Below, piece after piece: positions 9,265 through 17,382 of a DNA stretch of 64,000 nt; positions within the stretch are counted from its first letter, which is position 1, and each line of letters opens with the position of its first letter. A program made the position numbers and the translations under genes. This DNA comes from Gluconacetobacter diazotrophicus PA1 5 (GTDB lineage: Bacteria > Pseudomonadota > Alphaproteobacteria > Acetobacterales > Acetobacteraceae): the NCBI RefSeq assembly GCF_000067045.1, contig NC_010125.1:3450001-3514000 (forward strand), read 5' to 3'. The notes under the pieces were generated by a model. It worked only from the letters and a program-made list of their open reading frames with translations, had not been told where the DNA came from and did not search any database.

Positions 9265-9410
9265 TTTCCGTCGCATTGGACCCTGATCTGGATTATGAAA
9301 TGGCTGCCGGTTCCGCGTCCGGCAGGCCGGCCCGCCCCGTCACCCGCCGGCCCGCATCCGCCCCGAACAGGTCGCGCCTGTTATCGAGACGAGTGTCACT
9401 GAGACCAACG

Positions 9411-9998
9411 ATGATTGTCAGATCCGGTATCCGCATCCTCTTCATCGCGCTGCTGGCCGGCAGTGCGGTGCTGATCGCTCCGATGCATTTCGCCTACGCC
9501 CAGGATGACGAGGAATCGGACGCCGAGGCCGCCGACGCCGCGAAGCAGGCCGAGGCCCGCCGCGCCGCCCGCGCCGCCGCGCCGCCGGCCGCGCTGCCGG
9601 GCGCGGTCTCGTCCGAGGACATCGGCGGCCACGCCAACGGCGACCTCAATCCCACCGCCGCCCTGTTCGACGCGATCAATCGCGGCAGCCTCGGCGCGGC
9701 GAAGGAAGCCCTGAATCGCGGCGCGGACACCGAAGGGCACAATGTGCTGGGCCAGACGCCGCTGGACATGGCCATCGACCTGAACCGCAACGACATCACC
9801 TTCCTGCTGCTGTCGCTGCGCACGCTGAACGACGACCACGTCATCGCGGCCTCGACCACCCATTCGGGCGTCTCGATCCAGAACGGTGCCGGGCATCTCA
9901 GCATCAACGGCAGCAGCCATGGCAAGCGCGTCGTGGTGGCGGGAAGCGGCGGCACGCCGCAGCCTTCGATCGGGTTCCTGGGCTTCGGGGGAAGCTAA
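9411..9998 (+). CDS. Small exported ankyrin-like protein
   Basis: A predicted secreted or periplasmic protein of 195 residues. The chosen ATG at 9411 gives a good signal peptide (IRILFIALLAGSAVLIA, then FAYAQ as a likely cleavage site). An acidic/Ala-rich linker follows, then about one and a half ankyrin-type repeats (ALFDAINRGSLGAAKEALNRG, LGQTPLDMAIDLNR, ITFLLLSLR). The C-terminal 60 residues are Ser/Gly-rich. An in-frame ATG at 9261 overlaps the stop of the preceding gene (ATGA) and would add 50 residues before the signal peptide; coupling is possible but the extension looks non-functional. A role as partner of the upstream MoxR/VWA proteins is a guess. The TAA stop coincides with the target-site duplication of the element that follows. 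Confidence 0.72.
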   Translation: MIVRSGIRILFIALLAGSAVLIAPMHFAYAQDDEESDAEAADAAKQAEARRAARAAAPPAALPGAVSSEDIGGHANGDLNPTAALFDAINRGSLGAAKEALNRGADTEGHNVLGQTPLDMAIDLNRNDITFLLLSLRTLNDDHVIAASTTHSGVSIQNGAGHLSINGSSHGKRVVVAGSGGTPQPSIGFLGFGGS

Positions 9999-10160
9999 GA
10001 GGCTGTGTCAAAAGCCCTGCTGCTGAGCGAGAGCGGCCAGAAGGGCCGCGCCCGGCGTGTGTTTCCGAGCACCGAAGCGGAGCGGCCTTATGGGCCGAGA
10101 GCATCGGAGCGCAGGAAACGCACGTCGGATCGCCAGCAGCAGGGCTTTTGACATAGCCTC
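9999..10160. mobile_element. MITE-like element with 27-bp terminal inverted repeats and TAA duplication
   Basis: A 162-bp non-coding element. Its left end GAGGCTGTGTCAAAAGCCCT and right end (reverse complement GAGGCTATGTCAAAAGCCCT) match at 26 of 27 bases over the full inverted repeats. The interior is itself partly palindromic around 10090, so the whole element can fold into a long imperfect hairpin. TAA flanks it on both sides (9996-9998 and 10161-10163), as expected for a 3-bp target duplication. TNA duplications are known for IS5-group elements such as IS1031 of acetic acid bacteria, so trans-mobilisation by such an IS is plausible. It has no transposase. The left TAA is also the stop codon of the ankyrin-like gene, so the insertion left the protein intact. 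Confidence 0.7.
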
Positions 10161-10220
10161 TAAGGCGTCACCCGATCGGACGGCCAGGGCCCTGACCCTG
10201 GCCCGGGACCGCCAAAGGGC

Positions 10221-11333
10221 CTAGCCCTTCGGCGATTCGGTGGTGGCATCCAGGGACAGCGCCTCGTTGCGCAGCGTATCCAGCGGGATCATCTGCCCGT
10301 CGCGCTGAAGGTGCCAGAACGTCCAGCCATTGCAGGACGGCGCGTTCGTCAGCAGCGCCCCCAGCTTGTGGATCGACCCGCGCTGCGTGCCGCTGACCAG
10401 CGTGCCGTCCGGCGCCACGGTGGCGGACACGCGCTGATGGCGATCGTACATCACCGTGCCGACCGGCAGCAATCCACGTTCGACCAGGCTGCCGAAGGGC
10501 ACACGCGGGGTCTCGCGCTTCGCGGGGGTCGTCAGCACGCTGTCCAGCGGCACCGGGCGCTCGCGCCGGGCGCGGCCGATCGCGGCCTCGGCATAATCGG
10601 GGTGACGTTCGATGCCGATGAAGCGGCGGCGCAGGCGCCGGGCCATCGCCGTCGTCGTGCCCGTCCCAGCGAACGGGTCCAGCACGATGTCATCGACGTT
10701 GGTCGAGGCCACCAGCACCCGGTGCAGCAGGCTTTCCGGCTTCTGCGTCGGATGCAGCTTCAGCCCGTGGGAATTGCGCAGCCGCTCGCCCCCCGTGCAC
10801 AGCGGCAGGTACCAGTCCGACCGCATCTGCACGTCGTCATTCAGCGCCTTCATCGCCTGGTAATTGAAGCGATAGCGGCTGTCCGCCCCCCGTGCCGCCC
10901 AGATCAGGGTTTCATGGGCATTGGTGAACCGCCGCCCGCGGAAATTCGGCATCGGGTTGGATTTGCGCCAGATCACGTCGTTCAGGATCCAGAATCCCAG
11001 ATCCTGCAGGATCGCGCCGATCCGGAAGATATTGTGATAGGACCCGATCACCCAGATCGTCCCGTCCTTGCGCAGCAGGCGACGTGCCTCGCCCAGCCAT
11101 GCCCGGGTGAAGCGGTCATATTCCGCCAGGTCGCTGAACTTGTCCCAATCGTCATCGACCCCATCGACGACACTGTCGTCGGGCCGCCGCAATTCGCCGC
11201 GCAACTGCAGATTATAGGGCGGGTCGGCAAAGATGCAGTCGATCGACCCCGTCGGCAGGGTCTGCATCAGTTCGACGCAGTCGCCGCGCAGGATCTGGTC
11301 CAGGGGCAATTCCATCATCACCGCGCCGCTCAT
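10221..11333 (-). CDS. ccrM: CcrM-type DNA adenine methyltransferase (predicted GANTC specificity)
   Basis: A beta-class N6-adenine DNA methyltransferase of the CcrM family, about 370 residues, which in alphaproteobacteria methylates adenine in GANTC in a cell-cycle-dependent manner. The catalytic motif DPPYNLQL comes early, before the SAM-binding motif [13 protein letters not shown], which is the beta-class order. Other CcrM-like segments are [18 protein letters not shown] and [15 protein letters not shown]. The C-terminal 90 residues carry a RAMA-type extension ([19 protein letters not shown]) seen in CcrM. The ATG start at 11333 overlaps the rnhB stop (ATGA); an inner ATG (MELPLDQ) a few codons later is also possible. 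Expression is probably coupled to rnhB, from the upstream region that carries five GANTC sites. Confidence 0.93.
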
Positions 11334-12013
11334 GACACGTCTTCCAGGACGGCGGGGACCAGTCCCGGCGCCATCCCGGGCGCCGCCGCGGGCACCAGCC
11401 CCAGCGTCAGTTGCCGAACCAGCCCGAACGCTTCGCGATGATGGGGGGTCGTGCCCGCGCGGCACAGCGCCGCACGATGCTCGGCGGTGCCGTATCCGGC
11501 ATTGCGCTCCCACCCGTAGCCCGGCCAGCGGCAGGACAGCCGCGCCATCAGCCGGTCGCGCACCACCTTGGCCACGATCGAGGCCGCGGCGATGGACAGG
11601 CTTTCGCCGTCGCCGCCGACGACGCACTGCGCGGGACAGCCGAAATCGGGCGCGGCATTGCCGTCCACCAGCACCATGTCGGGCTGGTGCGGCAGCCGCG
11701 CCACGGCGCGGCGCATCGCCAGGAAGGCGGCACGCAGGATATTCAGCCGCGCGATTTCGGAAACCGAGGCCGCGGCGACCGCGATATGCACCCCCCGCGC
11801 CGCATGCAGCGCGGCATAGGCCCGCAGCCGTGCCGCTTCGGTCAGCTTCTTCGAATCGTCAAGCTGGGTGACAAGGCGCCGGGGCACGCCCGAATCGAAC
11901 ATCACCGCGGCGGCCACCACCGGCCCCGCCAGCGGCCCGCGACCGACTTCGTCCACCCCGGCGACCCGGCCGCCATGCTGCATCTCGCGCGTGTAATCCG
12001 GCATCCACCCCAT
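11330..12013 (-). CDS. rnhB: Ribonuclease HII
   Basis: RNase HII, which cleaves RNA in RNA/DNA hybrids and removes misincorporated ribonucleotides. The signature [19 protein letters not shown] carries the first catalytic acidic residues. [43 protein letters not shown] and [11 protein letters not shown] follow in the normal order. With the ATG at 12013 the protein is about 227 residues. A GTG at 12064 would give 244 residues but adds 17 unconserved residues, and an ATG at 12004 (MPDYTRE) is equally good. The stop overlaps the ccrM start by four bases, making a two-gene operon. Confidence 0.93.
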
Positions 12014-12045
12014 CCTGAACCGGGGCGGATCGGGCGCCACCGCCC

Positions 12046-12164
12046 GATTCGCACGCCGAATCACGTCCAGTAAGGATGGAAACCACCTTTACGCCATGTT
12101 GCGCAAGATGCTGATTCCACGCCGAGTCCTTTCAAACGGAAAAATCTTGCCCGTCATGCGACTC
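12046..12164. promoter_or_regulatory. Cluster of five GANTC sites upstream of rnhB-ccrM
   Basis: GANTC sites occur at 12046-12050 (GATTC), 12058-12062 (GAATC), 12113-12117 (GATTC), 12124-12128 (GAGTC) and 12160-12164 (GACTC). GANTC is the known target of CcrM enzymes. Random expectation at this GC content is about one per 290 bp, so five in 119 bp is a clear excess. An imperfect inverted repeat (TAAGGaTGG / CCAcCTTTA, 12071-12091) lies among them. The region probably contains the promoter of rnhB-ccrM. In Caulobacter, GANTC sites in the ccrM leader take part in control of ccrM; the same logic here is inferred. Confidence 0.6.
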
Positions 12165-12176
12165 GACCGGCCGAAA

Positions 12177-12485
12177 TCAGCCCTTCGCCTTGCGGCGCGG
12201 GGCGAAGATCAGTCCCATCAGCAGGCCCACCGCCGCCGCGATGCCGATCGACACCAGCGGCCGGTCCTGGACGAACAGCACCGCCTGTTCCAGCTTGCCC
12301 TCGCCTTCCTCATACAGTTCGGCGAATTCCTGCCGGGCCATGCCGGCCAGCTGGTCGGCCTTGCCTTCGGCCTGCATTCCCACGTCGCCGGTCAGGCCGC
12401 CGGCCGCGTCCTTCACCCGCCCCGTGCCTTCCTCGACCACGCCCTTGGCCTTTTCGACGAAGGTATCGCTGGTGGATTCGGTCAT
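12177..12485 (-). CDS. CsbD-like protein with ElaB/YqjD-type membrane tail
   Basis: A 102-residue small protein, probably stress-related. The N-terminal part has a CsbD-like pattern (AKGVVEEGTGRVKDAAGG, then GKADQLAG). The C-terminal part resembles the ElaB/YqjD/DUF883 ending, with a short linker (FVQDRPLVSIG), one membrane helix (IAAAVGLLMGLIFA) and a basic end (PRRKAKG). It would be anchored in the inner membrane with the helical part in the cytosol; YqjD-type proteins bind ribosomes in stationary phase. The start is secure: a strong Shine-Dalgarno AAGGAGG lies about 6 nt before the ATG. It lies upstream of rnhB on the same strand. Confidence 0.75.
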   Translation of the reverse strand: MTESTSDTFVEKAKGVVEEGTGRVKDAAGGLTGDVGMQAEGKADQLAGMARQEFAELYEEGEGKLEQAVLFVQDRPLVSIGIAAAVGLLMGLIFAPRRKAKG

Positions 12486-12848
12486 ATCTTCCTCCTTAAT
12501 CGGGATAGCGCTGCCAGGCAGGATGCCACTGTAATGATGGCAGCCTTAGGGCCATCCCACGCCTTCGGGGGCAGAACGAACGGGACGCGCCCCGGGTTCC
12601 GGAGCCAGGCGCCGCCGCACGTCCCCCGAGGCAGGACGATACCACGCGGAACGGGAAAAAGGATGGCCCCGGGCCGCATCCCAGCCCGGTCCCCCGCTGG
12701 CGGCGGGCGGCAGGACTGTTACATTTTTACACCGATTATAAGCAGGATTTAACGTCAATTCCCGACGCAGATGCTAACACTGCCCCCGAAGCCGCTCACG
12801 CGGCACGACGCGCCCGACGCCAACTGGATTGAGGAAGACCCGACGACC
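12486..12848. other. Divergent spacer between the CsbD-like gene and the efflux operon
   Basis: This 363-bp region carries the promoters for both divergent neighbours. Next to the CsbD-like gene is its ribosome-binding site (12491-12497, minus strand) and a small inverted repeat TGCCA..TGGCA near 12523-12540. An AT-rich patch at about 12718-12755 contains TATAAG (12737-12742), a possible -10 element for the efflux operon, but I see no good -35 at the right distance. GAGGAAG just before 12849 is the likely ribosome-binding site of the adaptor gene. No gene is seen. Confidence 0.4.
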
Positions 12849-14156
12849 ATGGACAAACCGACACGCGACCCTTCCGAAGCGCCCGCGCATGAGGCAGCCG
12901 GACGGCAGGGCGGGCCCCGGGGCGGATCACGTCGCCGTCTGCTTCTCTGGGGAACGGCGCTGGTCGGCGCGGCGGTGATCGCGGCGGCGTTCCTGCGGCC
13001 GCATACCCACACCACCGGCGGCAGCGGCCGCCACGGCCACCAGGCGGTCGGGGACGCGCAGCCCGTCGCCGTGGCGACGGTCCATCCCGGCGACATGCCG
13101 ATCGAACTGACCGAACTGGGCACCGTGGTGCCGATCACGAACGTCACGGTACAGCCCCGCGTCGACGGCTACCTGATGCAGGTCCTGTTCACCGAGGGCC
13201 AGCACGTGAAGAAGGGCGACCTGCTGGCGCTGATCGACACCCGGCCGTACGAGGTGGCGCTGGCGCAGTACCAGGGCCAGCTGGCCTCGGACATCGCGCA
13301 GCTCCAGCAGGCGCGGGTGGACAACGACCGCTACCAGCGCCTGGTCCGCCAGAACAGTATCGCGACCCAGACCGCCCAGGACCAGCAATACAAGGTCGCG
13401 CAGCTCGAAGGCACCGTGAAGGTCGACCAGGCCATGGTCGACAACGAAAAACTGCAGCTCGTGTACTGCCACGTCATCGCCCCCGTGGACGGGCGCGTCG
13501 GCATCCGCCAGGTGGACATGGGCAACTACGTGACCGCCGGGCAGACCAACGGGCTGGTCATCCTGACGCAGATGCAGCCGATTTCGGTCATCTTCACCCT
13601 GCCCGAAACCGAACTGGGCGCGGTGGCCGAGCGGCTGCGCACCGGCATCGCCCTGCCGGTCGCGGCCTGGGACAGCACCAACACGCGCAAGATCGCCGAC
13701 GGCACGGTCAGCGTGCTGGACAGCCAGATCGACACCTCGACCGGCACGGTGCGCCTGCGCTCGATCTTCACAAACCAGGACGAAACCCTGTTCCCGAACC
13801 AGTTCGTCAACGCCCACCTGCTGGTCAACACCCAGCATAACGTGCTGCTGGTGCCGACCAACGCGGTCCAGACCGGGCCCAACGGACCGTTCACCTATGT
13901 CGTCAAGCCCGACAAAACGGTCGAGGTCCGCGACATCAAGACCGGCGCCACCCACGGCGACGTGGTGGTCGCGGCCTCGGGCCTGAAGGATGGCGACGTG
14001 GTCGTGACCGACGGCACCGACCGCCTGCATGCGGGGTCGAAGGTCACCATCCCGGCGGCGGCCGACGCCAGGACGGGTACCGACACCAAGACGGGCGCCG
14101 ATACCAAGGCGGGCACGGACAACGGGTCCCGTTCGGGCGCCCAGGGTCGGCAATGA
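12849..14156 (+). CDS. mdtA: RND efflux system periplasmic adaptor subunit (MdtA-like)
   Basis: Membrane fusion protein of a tripartite RND pump, bridging the inner-membrane permeases and the outer-membrane channel. After a cytosolic N-tail there is one membrane anchor (about residues 30-50), a His-rich linker, then the barrel/lipoyl core ([36 protein letters not shown]), a coiled-coil hairpin (about 135-200), and [21 protein letters not shown], which is typical of MdtA. The ATG at 12849 is preferred because GAGGAAG precedes it; an ATG at 12771 has no such signal. The protein is about 435 residues and ends in a polar repeat tail. First gene of a four-gene operon. Substrate is unknown; E. coli MdtABC exports novobiocin and bile salts. 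Confidence 0.9.
   Translation: MDKPTRDPSEAPAHEAAGRQGGPRGGSRRRLLLWGTALVGAAVIAAAFLRPHTHTTGGSGRHGHQAVGDAQPVAVATVHPGDMPIELTELGTVVPITNVTVQPRVDGYLMQVLFTEGQHVKKGDLLALIDTRPYEVALAQYQGQLASDIAQLQQARVDNDRYQRLVRQNSIATQTAQDQQYKVAQLEGTVKVDQAMVDNEKLQLVYCHVIAPVDGRVGIRQVDMGNYVTAGQTNGLVILTQMQPISVIFTLPETELGAVAERLRTGIALPVAAWDSTNTRKIADGTVSVLDSQIDTSTGTVRLRSIFTNQDETLFPNQFVNAHLLVNTQHNVLLVPTNAVQTGPNGPFTYVVKPDKTVEVRDIKTGATHGDVVVAASGLKDGDVVVTDGTDRLHAGSKVTIPAAADARTGTDTKTGADTKAGTDNGSRSGAQGRQ
14073..14126 (+). repeat. 18-bp tandem repeat in the 3' end of the adaptor gene
   Basis: Three tandem 18-bp units begin at 14073, 14091 and 14109. The first two differ at only three positions (ACGGGYRCCGAYACCAAG) and the third is more diverged. 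They encode TGTDTK / TGADTK / AGTDNG, a hydrophilic six-residue repeat in the C-terminal tail of the adaptor. Copy number may vary between strains. Confidence 0.7.
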
Positions 14157-14217
14157 CCCCCTCGGCCATGAACCCGGCCAATCCCCCGATCCGTCTTCCC
14201 CTGCCGGAGAGCCGTGC

Positions 14218-17200
14218 GTGAATCCCTCCCGCCTGTTCATCGAACGCCCGGTCGCGACCACGCTGCTGATGCTGGCCATCATGCTGGCGGGGCTGCTGGG
14301 CTATCACTTCCTGCCGGTCTCGGCCCTGCCGCAGGTCGAATATCCGACCATCACGGTCCAGACCTTCTATCCGGGGGCCGGGCCCGACGTCATGGCCACG
14401 TCGGTGACCGCGCCGCTGGAAACCCAGTTCGGGCAGATGCCGGGCCTGGACCAGATGACGTCGCAATCGTCGGGGGGCGCCTCGGTCGTCACCCTGCGCT
14501 TCGGGCTGTCGATGTCGATGGACGTGGCGGAGCAGGAGGTGCAGGCCGCGATCAACGAGGCGCAGATGCTGCTGCCGACCGACCTGCCGGCGCCCCCGAT
14601 CTACGCCAAGGTCAATCCGGCCGACACGCCCGTGCTCACGCTGGGCATCACCTCGAAGACCCTGCCGCTGACCGAGGTCGAGGATTACGTCTATACCCGC
14701 CTGGCACAGAAGATCAGCCAGATTTCCGGCGTCGGGCTGGTGACGCTGTCGGGCGGCAACCGCAAGGCGATCCGCGTACGGGTCAACGTGCCGAAGCTGA
14801 CCTCGTTCGGCGTGGACATGGATACGCTGCGCACCACGATCGGCAACGTCAACGTCAACTCGCCCACCGGCACGTTCGACGGCGCGCAGCGCGCCTCCAC
14901 CCTGCGGGTGGACGGCCAGATTTCCGGCGTGGACCAGCTCCTGAATCAGGTCATCGCCTACCAGGACAGCGGGCCGGTGCGCATCCGCGACGTCGCCACC
15001 GTCGTCCAGGGGCCGGAAAACACCCAGCTTGCCGCGTGGTCCAACCGCACCCCGGCCCTGGTGCTGAACGTCCAGCGCCAGCCCGGCGCCAACGTCATCG
15101 CCGTGGTGGACAACATCAAGTACGCCCTGCCGCAACTGCAGCAGGCGCTGCCGCCCGGAATCTCGATCACCCCCCTGACCGACCGGACGACGACCATCCG
15201 CGCTTCGGTCGCCGACGTGGAATTCGAACTGGTGCTGGCGATGGCGCTGGTGGTCGCGGTTATCTTCGTCTTCCTGCGCAACGTCCCCGCGACGATCATC
15301 CCCAGCCTGTCGGTTCCGCTGTCGCTGGTCGGCACGCTGGCCGCGATGTACCTGCTGGGGTTCTCGCTGGACAATTTGTCGCTGATGTCGCTGACGATCG
15401 CGACCGGCTTCGTCGTGGACGACGCCATCGTCATGATCGAGAACATCTCCCGCTACATCGAGGCCGGCGACGACCGCATGACCGCATCCCTCAAGGGTTC
15501 CGGCGAAATCGGCTTCACCATCATCTCACTGACCGTGTCGCTGATCGCGGTGCTGATCCCGCTCCTGTTCATGGGCGACGTCGTGGGGCGGCTGTTCCAT
15601 GAATTCGCCATCACCCTGTCGGTGACGATCATCCTGTCCGCCGTCGTGTCGCTGACGCTGGTGCCGATGATGTGCGCGCGGCTGCTCAGTGAACGGCCGC
15701 ACGGGCCGGACGCCAAGGGGTGGTCGGCCACGGTCGAACGCTGGACCGAATCGGTGATCGCGGCCTATGGCCGCGCGCTGACCGTGGTGCTGCGCCACCA
15801 GCCGCTGACCCTGCTGGTCTTCGTCTGCACCCTGGTGCTGACCGGCGTGCTGGCCTGGTTCATCCCCAAGGGCTTCTTTCCGGTGCAGGACACGGGCGTG
15901 GTCCAGGGCATCTCGGTCATGGCGCAGTCGACGTCCTTCGATGCCATGTCGACCCACCAGCAGGCATTGGGCGACCGCATCCTCCAGGACCCCGACGTCG
16001 TCAGCATGTCGTCCTTCATCGGCGTCGACGGCCAGAACATGACGCTGAACCAGGGCCGGTTCCTGATCAACCTGCGCCCGCACGACGACCGGTCGGAAAC
16101 CGCCAGCCAGATCTCCGCCCGCATCCAGCAGGAGGTCGCGGACATCCCCGGCGCCAGCCTGTACCTGCAGCCGGTGCAGGACCTGTCGCTGGACACCACC
16201 GTGGCCGCGACCCAGTACCAGTTCCTGCTGGAAAACCCGGACTACGACCAGTTCCGCACCTGGGTGCCCACCGTCGTCGCCGCCCTGCAGAAGGAACCCG
16301 CCCTGGCCGACGTCACGTCCGACCTGCAGGCCGAAGGGCTGATCGCCCACGTGACCCTGGACCGCACGACCGGCGCCCGGTACTCGATCACGCCGCAGAC
16401 GATCGACAACGTGCTGTATGATTCGTTCGGCCAGCGCCAGATCTCGACCATCTACACGCAATCCAACCAGTATCGCGTGATCATGGAGGCCGATCCCGCC
16501 TTCCAGAAAAGCCTGACCTCGCTGGACAAGCTGTACCTGCCCGGCATCAGCGGCAATTCGGGCAGCAGCACCTCGGGCCCGACCCGCGCACCCACCTCGG
16601 GCCTGGTGCCGCTGCGCTCGGTCACGACGGTGACGCGGGGCACGGCGCCGCTGCTGATCACGCATGTCGGCCAGTTCCCGGCCACCACCATCTCGTTCAA
16701 CGTGTCGCCCGGCTATTCGCTGGGCGAGGCGACGAACGCAATCGAACGGGTGGAACAGTCGCTGCACCTGCCCGCCAGCTTCCAGACCTCGTTCCAGGGC
16801 ACGGCGGCGGCCTTCCGCAACAGCCTGGGCAACGAATTGTGGCTGGTCCTGGCGGCGCTGGTCGCGGTCTATATCGTGCTGGGCATCCTGTACGAGAGCT
16901 TCATCCACCCGATCACCATCCTCTCGACCCTGCCGTCGGCGGGCATCGGCGCGCTGCTGGCCCTGCAGCTCAGCGGCGCGGGACTGGACGTGATGGGCAT
17001 CATCGGCCTGGTGCTGCTGATCGGCATCGTGAAGAAGAACGCGATCATGATGATCGACTTCGCGCTGGAAGCCGAACGGGTCGAGGGGATGGAGCCCATG
17101 CACGCCATCCATCACGCCGCCCTGCTGCGCTTCCGCCCGATCCTGATGACGACGCTGGCCGCCATGCTGGGCGCGCTGCCGATGATGATCGGCACCGGCA

Positions 17201-17382
17201 CCGGTTCGGAACTGCGCCGTCCGCTGGGCATCGCCATCGTCGGCGGGCTGATGGTCAGCCAGTTGCTGACCCTGTTCACCACGCCGGTCATCTACCTGCT
17301 GATGGACCGGATCAGCCTGCGCCTGCGCCGCCGCTTCGGCCGCACTGACGCCGATGTCGCCCCGCCCCGGACGGCGACATGA
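14218..17382 (+). CDS. mdtB: RND efflux permease (MdtB-like)
   Basis: Inner-membrane proton-driven RND transporter of about 1054 residues, starting at GTG 14218 with a GGAGA ribosome-binding site. It begins with the standard first helix ([23 protein letters not shown]) and porter entry ([23 protein letters not shown]). The proton relay aspartates are in [14 protein letters not shown] (about residue 400) and the TM10 lysine in [14 protein letters not shown]. Twelve helices and two periplasmic loops are expected. A Ser/Gly/Thr-rich insert ([17 protein letters not shown], about residues 780-800) interrupts the second loop. It overlaps the next permease by ATGA. MdtB-like proteins work as a heteromultimer with MdtC. 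Confidence 0.92.
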   Translation: MNPSRLFIERPVATTLLMLAIMLAGLLGYHFLPVSALPQVEYPTITVQTFYPGAGPDVMATSVTAPLETQFGQMPGLDQMTSQSSGGASVVTLRFGLSMSMDVAEQEVQAAINEAQMLLPTDLPAPPIYAKVNPADTPVLTLGITSKTLPLTEVEDYVYTRLAQKISQISGVGLVTLSGGNRKAIRVRVNVPKLTSFGVDMDTLRTTIGNVNVNSPTGTFDGAQRASTLRVDGQISGVDQLLNQVIAYQDSGPVRIRDVATVVQGPENTQLAAWSNRTPALVLNVQRQPGANVIAVVDNIKYALPQLQQALPPGISITPLTDRTTTIRASVADVEFELVLAMALVVAVIFVFLRNVPATIIPSLSVPLSLVGTLAAMYLLGFSLDNLSLMSLTIATGFVVDDAIVMIENISRYIEAGDDRMTASLKGSGEIGFTIISLTVSLIAVLIPLLFMGDVVGRLFHEFAITLSVTIILSAVVSLTLVPMMCARLLSERPHGPDAKGWSATVERWTESVIAAYGRALTVVLRHQPLTLLVFVCTLVLTGVLAWFIPKGFFPVQDTGVVQGISVMAQSTSFDAMSTHQQALGDRILQDPDVVSMSSFIGVDGQNMTLNQGRFLINLRPHDDRSETASQISARIQQEVADIPGASLYLQPVQDLSLDTTVAATQYQFLLENPDYDQFRTWVPTVVAALQKEPALADVTSDLQAEGLIAHVTLDRTTGARYSITPQTIDNVLYDSFGQRQISTIYTQSNQYRVIMEADPAFQKSLTSLDKLYLPGISGNSGSSTSGPTRAPTSGLVPLRSVTTVTRGTAPLLITHVGQFPATTISFNVSPGYSLGEATNAIERVEQSLHLPASFQTSFQGTAAAFRNSLGNELWLVLAALVAVYIVLGILYESFIHPITILSTLPSAGIGALLALQLSGAGLDVMGIIGLVLLIGIVKKNAIMMIDFALEAERVEGMEPMHAIHHAALLRFRPILMTTLAAMLGALPMMIGTGTGSELRRPLGIAIVGGLMVSQLLTLFTTPVIYLLMDRISLRLRRRFGRTDADVAPPRTAT

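Noticed and set aside
12071..12091. CtrA binding site in the rnhB-ccrM upstream region
   Set aside because: The imperfect inverted repeat there does not match the TTAA-N7-TTAA CtrA pattern, so no CtrA site is called.
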